Source: an uncultured Bdellovibrio sp. (GTDB taxonomy: Bacteria > Bdellovibrionota > Bdellovibrionia > Bdellovibrionales > Bdellovibrionaceae). Taken from it: DNA of 7,452 nt. Below the pieces are notes generated by a model. The model did not search any database and was not told where the DNA came from. It was given only the letters and a program-made list of their open reading frames with translations. This document shows positions 5,724 through 7,452 of the stretch, one piece after another. The position numbers were made by a program, and so were the translations under genes. Each line of letters opens with the position of its first letter. Position 1 is the stretch's first letter. The stretch is from NCBI GenBank assembly GCA_946480995.1, contig CAMLMF010000115.1:1-7452 (forward strand). Direction: 5' to 3'.

Positions 5724-5775
5724 TGGGGCGCAAAAACAGCGAAAACATGTGATAAATCAAAGGCTTGTGTAAAAT

Positions 5776-5804
5776 TTGACAAATCTCCCTTTTGTCTTTA
5801 TATT
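5776..5804 (+). promoter_or_regulatory. Near-consensus sigma-70 promoter of the ArsR operon
   Basis: A perfect TTGACA (5776-5781), a 17-base spacer and TATATT (5799-5804, five of six) make the strongest promoter in the window. The operator half-sites begin at its last base, so repression by steric block is expected. Confidence 0.75.
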
Positions 5805-5826
5805 TAACCATATAGTTAATTAACCA
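5804..5826. promoter_or_regulatory. ArsR operator with alternating TTAAC(C) half-sites
   Basis: TTAACCAT/ATAGTTAA (5804-5819) is a 16-bp palindrome with one mismatched pair, centred at 5811-5812. A second TTAACCA (5820-5826) repeats the first (5804-5810) at a 16-base interval, and GTTAATTAAC (5815-5824) is itself a palindrome. Three half-sites thus alternate in orientation between the -10 box and the ribosome binding site AAAAGG (5826-5831). Resemblance to AACCATATGGTT-like sites often seen before ArsR-SRPBCC operons is from memory and not checked. Confidence 0.6.
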
Positions 5827-5837
5827 AAAGGTATAAT

Positions 5838-6203
5838 ATGCACGATCAACTCAGCCAAACCTTTCAAGCTCTAGCTGATCCAACTCGTCGAGCGATGCTG
5901 GCGCGCCTGTCCGAAGGCGAGGTCAGTGTCGGGGACTTAGCAAAACCATTTCTAAATGACATGAGTCTGCCCGCGGTCACGAAGCATTTAAAAGTTTTAG
6001 AAAAAGCGGGCTTGGTCACCAAAACCAAAGAGGCGCAGTGGCGCCCGTGCAAGTTGAACGGGACTCCGCTGAAAGATGCAGTGGATTGGATGGAACACTA
6101 TCGCGTGTTCTGGGAAGAAAGCTTTGACCGTTTAGATGAATATTTAAAATCAATTCAGGCCAGCAAAAAGCCGAAAGGAAAAAAACATGGGCGCAAAAAG
6201 TAA
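5838..6203 (+). CDS. ArsR-family transcriptional repressor (non-metal type)
   Basis: This 121-residue winged-helix regulator opens with the ArsR hallmark FQALADPTRRAMLARLSEGEVSVGDLA (9-35). The recognition part is SLPAVTKHLKVLEKAGLVTKTKE (43-65), and the segment WRPCKLNGTPLKDAVDWMEHYRVFWEESFDRLDEYL (68-103) is typical of ArsR proteins paired with AHSA1 genes. The metal-binding ELCVC motif of ArsR/SmtB sensors is absent and only Cys71 is present, so sensing of arsenic or cadmium is unlikely. The start has AAAAGG six bases upstream. The C-terminus is an unusually basic tail (SKKPKGKKHGRKK) encoded where the reading frame overlaps the next gene by 17 bases and contains that gene's ribosome binding site. 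It is expected to repress its own operon through the half-sites at 5804-5826. Confidence 0.93.
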   Translation: MHDQLSQTFQALADPTRRAMLARLSEGEVSVGDLAKPFLNDMSLPAVTKHLKVLEKAGLVTKTKEAQWRPCKLNGTPLKDAVDWMEHYRVFWEESFDRLDEYLKSIQASKKPKGKKHGRKK

Positions 6204-7140
6204 TGAGCTAAAAATCATTCGTATATACGATGCTCCAGTCAAGATGGTGTGGGAGGCGTGGACTGACGACAAAAAAGTCGCGAAGTGGTGGGGCCCCCGT
6301 GGGTTTTCGATTACGACTCATGCCAAAGATTTGCGCGTTGGCGGCTTTTGGAAATACACCATGCACGGACCTGATGGCACTAATTGGGAAAATAGAACCA
6401 TTTATCATGAGGTCGAAAAATACAGTCGCTTGGTCTATGACCATGGTGGCAACGAAGATCGCCCGCCGTTATTTCGCGTGACAGTGAATTTCAAAGAAGT
6501 AAATGGCAAAACCCACATGGATATGACCATGGCCTTTGATACGCCAGAAAATGCAAAACAAAGCAAAAAGTTTATCAAAGACGCTGGTGGCAATGGGACG
6601 TGGGATCGTTTGGCAGAGTTCTTGGAAAAAGAAGAATCAGGCCAAGAAAAATTTGTTATCAATCGCACTTTCGAAGCGCCGTTGGATATGGTCTTTGATG
6701 CGTGGTCACAGCCAGAAAAATTCGCGAAGTGGCTAGGTCCTAAGGGCATGTCGATGGAGTTTATCCGCGCGGAAGTAAAACCCGGGGGAAGTTCTTTCTA
6801 TAAAATGTCGAACGGTTCTGATTTAACGATGTACGGAACTATTCGATATAAAGAAGTCACTCGACCTAGTAAAATCGTGTACACGCAGCAATTCAGTGAC
6901 GAAAACGAAAATGTCTCGCGCCATCCAATGATGCCGACGTGGCCTGAAACAATGTTAACGACTGTTCTGTTCAATGCCGAGGGACCTAAAGAAACCCGAG
7001 TCACCGTAACTTGGGAAATCCAGGGACCTGCGACCGCGGCAGAGCTTGCAGCCTTCGTTAAAGAAAGAGGCGGCATGACACAAGGTTGGTCAGGTTCGTT
7101 TGATAAGCTGGACGAACTTTTTGCAAAACTGAATGGCTAG
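6187..7140 (+). CDS. Tandem double AHSA1/SRPBCC-domain protein
   Basis: This is a 317-residue protein built from two complete AHSA1-type domains, about residues 7-147 and 155-316, joined by a short EEESGQ-like linker; single-domain relatives are about 140-165 residues. Each repeat shows the signature AP..MV..AW...K.AKW.GP.G.S (16-41 and 164-189). Domain 1 carries the VGGFWKYTMHGPDG subtype motif (51-64) and domain 2 the SRHPMMPTWPETMLTTVLF subtype motif (244-262) and the QGWSGSFDKLDEL end. The domains look like two different subfamilies fused, not a recent duplication. The ATG at 6187 has AAAGGA seven bases upstream, inside the ArsR gene, which it overlaps by 17 bases. The fold gives ligand pockets; the ligand, and any enzyme activity, cannot be read. 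It may bind the compound that inactivates the ArsR repressor. Confidence 0.93.
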   Translation: MGAKSNELKIIRIYDAPVKMVWEAWTDDKKVAKWWGPRGFSITTHAKDLRVGGFWKYTMHGPDGTNWENRTIYHEVEKYSRLVYDHGGNEDRPPLFRVTVNFKEVNGKTHMDMTMAFDTPENAKQSKKFIKDAGGNGTWDRLAEFLEKEESGQEKFVINRTFEAPLDMVFDAWSQPEKFAKWLGPKGMSMEFIRAEVKPGGSSFYKMSNGSDLTMYGTIRYKEVTRPSKIVYTQQFSDENENVSRHPMMPTWPETMLTTVLFNAEGPKETRVTVTWEIQGPATAAELAAFVKERGGMTQGWSGSFDKLDELFAKLNG

Positions 7141-7151
7141 ATTTTTCGCGC

Positions 7152-7204
7152 AGATTCAGGAAGAATGCAGAGATGGAAAAATACTCTGTCGGAAGCCTGA
7201 ATCT
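7152..7204 (+). repeat. Inverted repeat flanking the hydrolase start site
   Basis: AGATTCAGG (7152-7160) is the exact reverse complement of CCTGAATCT (7196-7204). The ATG at 7173 is in the 35-base loop, and the left arm contains part of the AGGA ribosome binding region (7158-7161). In the mRNA this could form a hairpin masking the ribosome binding site; it may also be chance. Confidence 0.35.
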
Positions 7205-7452
7205 AACCGTTGTTGATCAAGACAAGAACCTGCAGTTTCCTGCGTTGACTCTTTATCCAACGCGGGAAACGTCAGCACCTGTTTCGTTTGGCAAATATCA
7301 AATAGAACTAGCCCCGAATGCCACACCGGCTGAAGGGGTTTTTCCGGTCGTTATTATTTCACACGGTGGGGGAGGCAATCCCTTGCTGTACCGTGATTTA
7401 GCCGTGCACTTAGCAAAAAATGGTTTTATCGTGTCGTTGCCCGAGCATCCGG
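7173..7452 (+). CDS. Dienelactone-hydrolase-like alpha/beta hydrolase (3' partial)
   Basis: An open frame of 93 codons runs from ATG 7173 to the window edge. The translation begins MEKYSVGSLNLTVVDQDKN, then FPALTLYPT (22-30), then FPVVIISHGGGGNPLLYRDL (57-76) and LAKNGFIVSLPEHP (80-93). The order of a YPT strand, an SHGGGG oxyanion-hole loop and a GFIVSLPEHPG strand is that of the predicted dienelactone hydrolase / platelet-activating-factor acetylhydrolase-like group (COG4188). The nucleophile Ser, Asp and His lie beyond the window. No signal peptide is visible, so it is probably cytoplasmic. It starts 32 bases after the double-AHSA1 gene, in the same operon. A nearby ATG at 7165 is in another frame and stops quickly. 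An ester, lactone or similar substrate is likely; its identity is unknown. Confidence 0.85.
   Translation, partial: MEKYSVGSLNLTVVDQDKNLQFPALTLYPTRETSAPVSFGKYQIELAPNATPAEGVFPVVIISHGGGGNPLLYRDLAVHLAKNGFIVSLPEHP

Noticed and set aside
5838..6203. ArsR gene as part of an arsenic-resistance operon
   Set aside because: No cysteine metal-binding motif and no arsenate reductase, pump or related gene nearby.
6208..7076. Several minus-strand open frames opposite the double-AHSA1 gene
   Set aside because: Antisense shadows of a clear two-domain protein; none has recognisable domains.
1..7452. CRISPR arrays, tRNA/rRNA genes, insertion sequences
   Set aside because: No regularly spaced direct repeats, cloverleaf-like segments, transposase sequences or flanking terminal repeats were seen.

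Overview
The window looks like chromosomal DNA of a Gram-negative bacterium with moderate GC. A classic lipobox lipoprotein, a cysteine-rich secreted protein with a Pro-Ala linker, dense gene packing and several short convergent overlaps would suit a Bdellovibrio-like (Bdellovibrionota) or similar predatory/environmental lineage. That placement is an inference from gene style, not from a marker gene. No RNA genes, insertion sequences, CRISPR arrays, origins or attachment sites are visible, and no gene-free stretch exceeds 300 bases (the longest is 226 bases, 5612-5837).

Left part (1-3078): the 3' end of an exported multi-domain protein is translationally coupled to a lipoprotein of the TolB-N/CsgG/DUF799-like kind. 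This pair faces an exodeoxyribonuclease III / AP endonuclease gene across a short hairpin. Next, on the plus strand, comes a small stand-alone FBP-type treble-clef zinc-finger protein, related to the C-terminal domain of the EF-G-binding FusB/FusC proteins.

Right part (3075-7452): three self-regulated modules lie side by side, each with its own regulator family and its own palindromic control region. Module 1 is a TetR regulator divergent from a GFA-type zinc protein plus an AHSA1/SRPBCC protein. Module 2, on the minus strand, is an AhpD/carboxymuconolactone-decarboxylase-like protein plus an Rrf2 regulator, with a perfect 29-bp palindrome over the promoter. Module 3, on the plus strand, is an ArsR regulator, a 317-residue protein made of two fused AHSA1 domains, and the start of a dienelactone-hydrolase-like alpha/beta hydrolase, driven by a near-consensus promoter followed by alternating TTAACC half-sites.

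Read together, the right part resembles a small-molecule or redox stress-response patch: thiol and zinc enzymes for reactive carbonyls or peroxides, ligand-binding SRPBCC proteins and a hydrolase, under three different one-component sensors. The individual families are known. The new parts are the side-by-side arrangement, the heterologous AHSA1 fusion and the clear operators. The substrates cannot be read from sequence.
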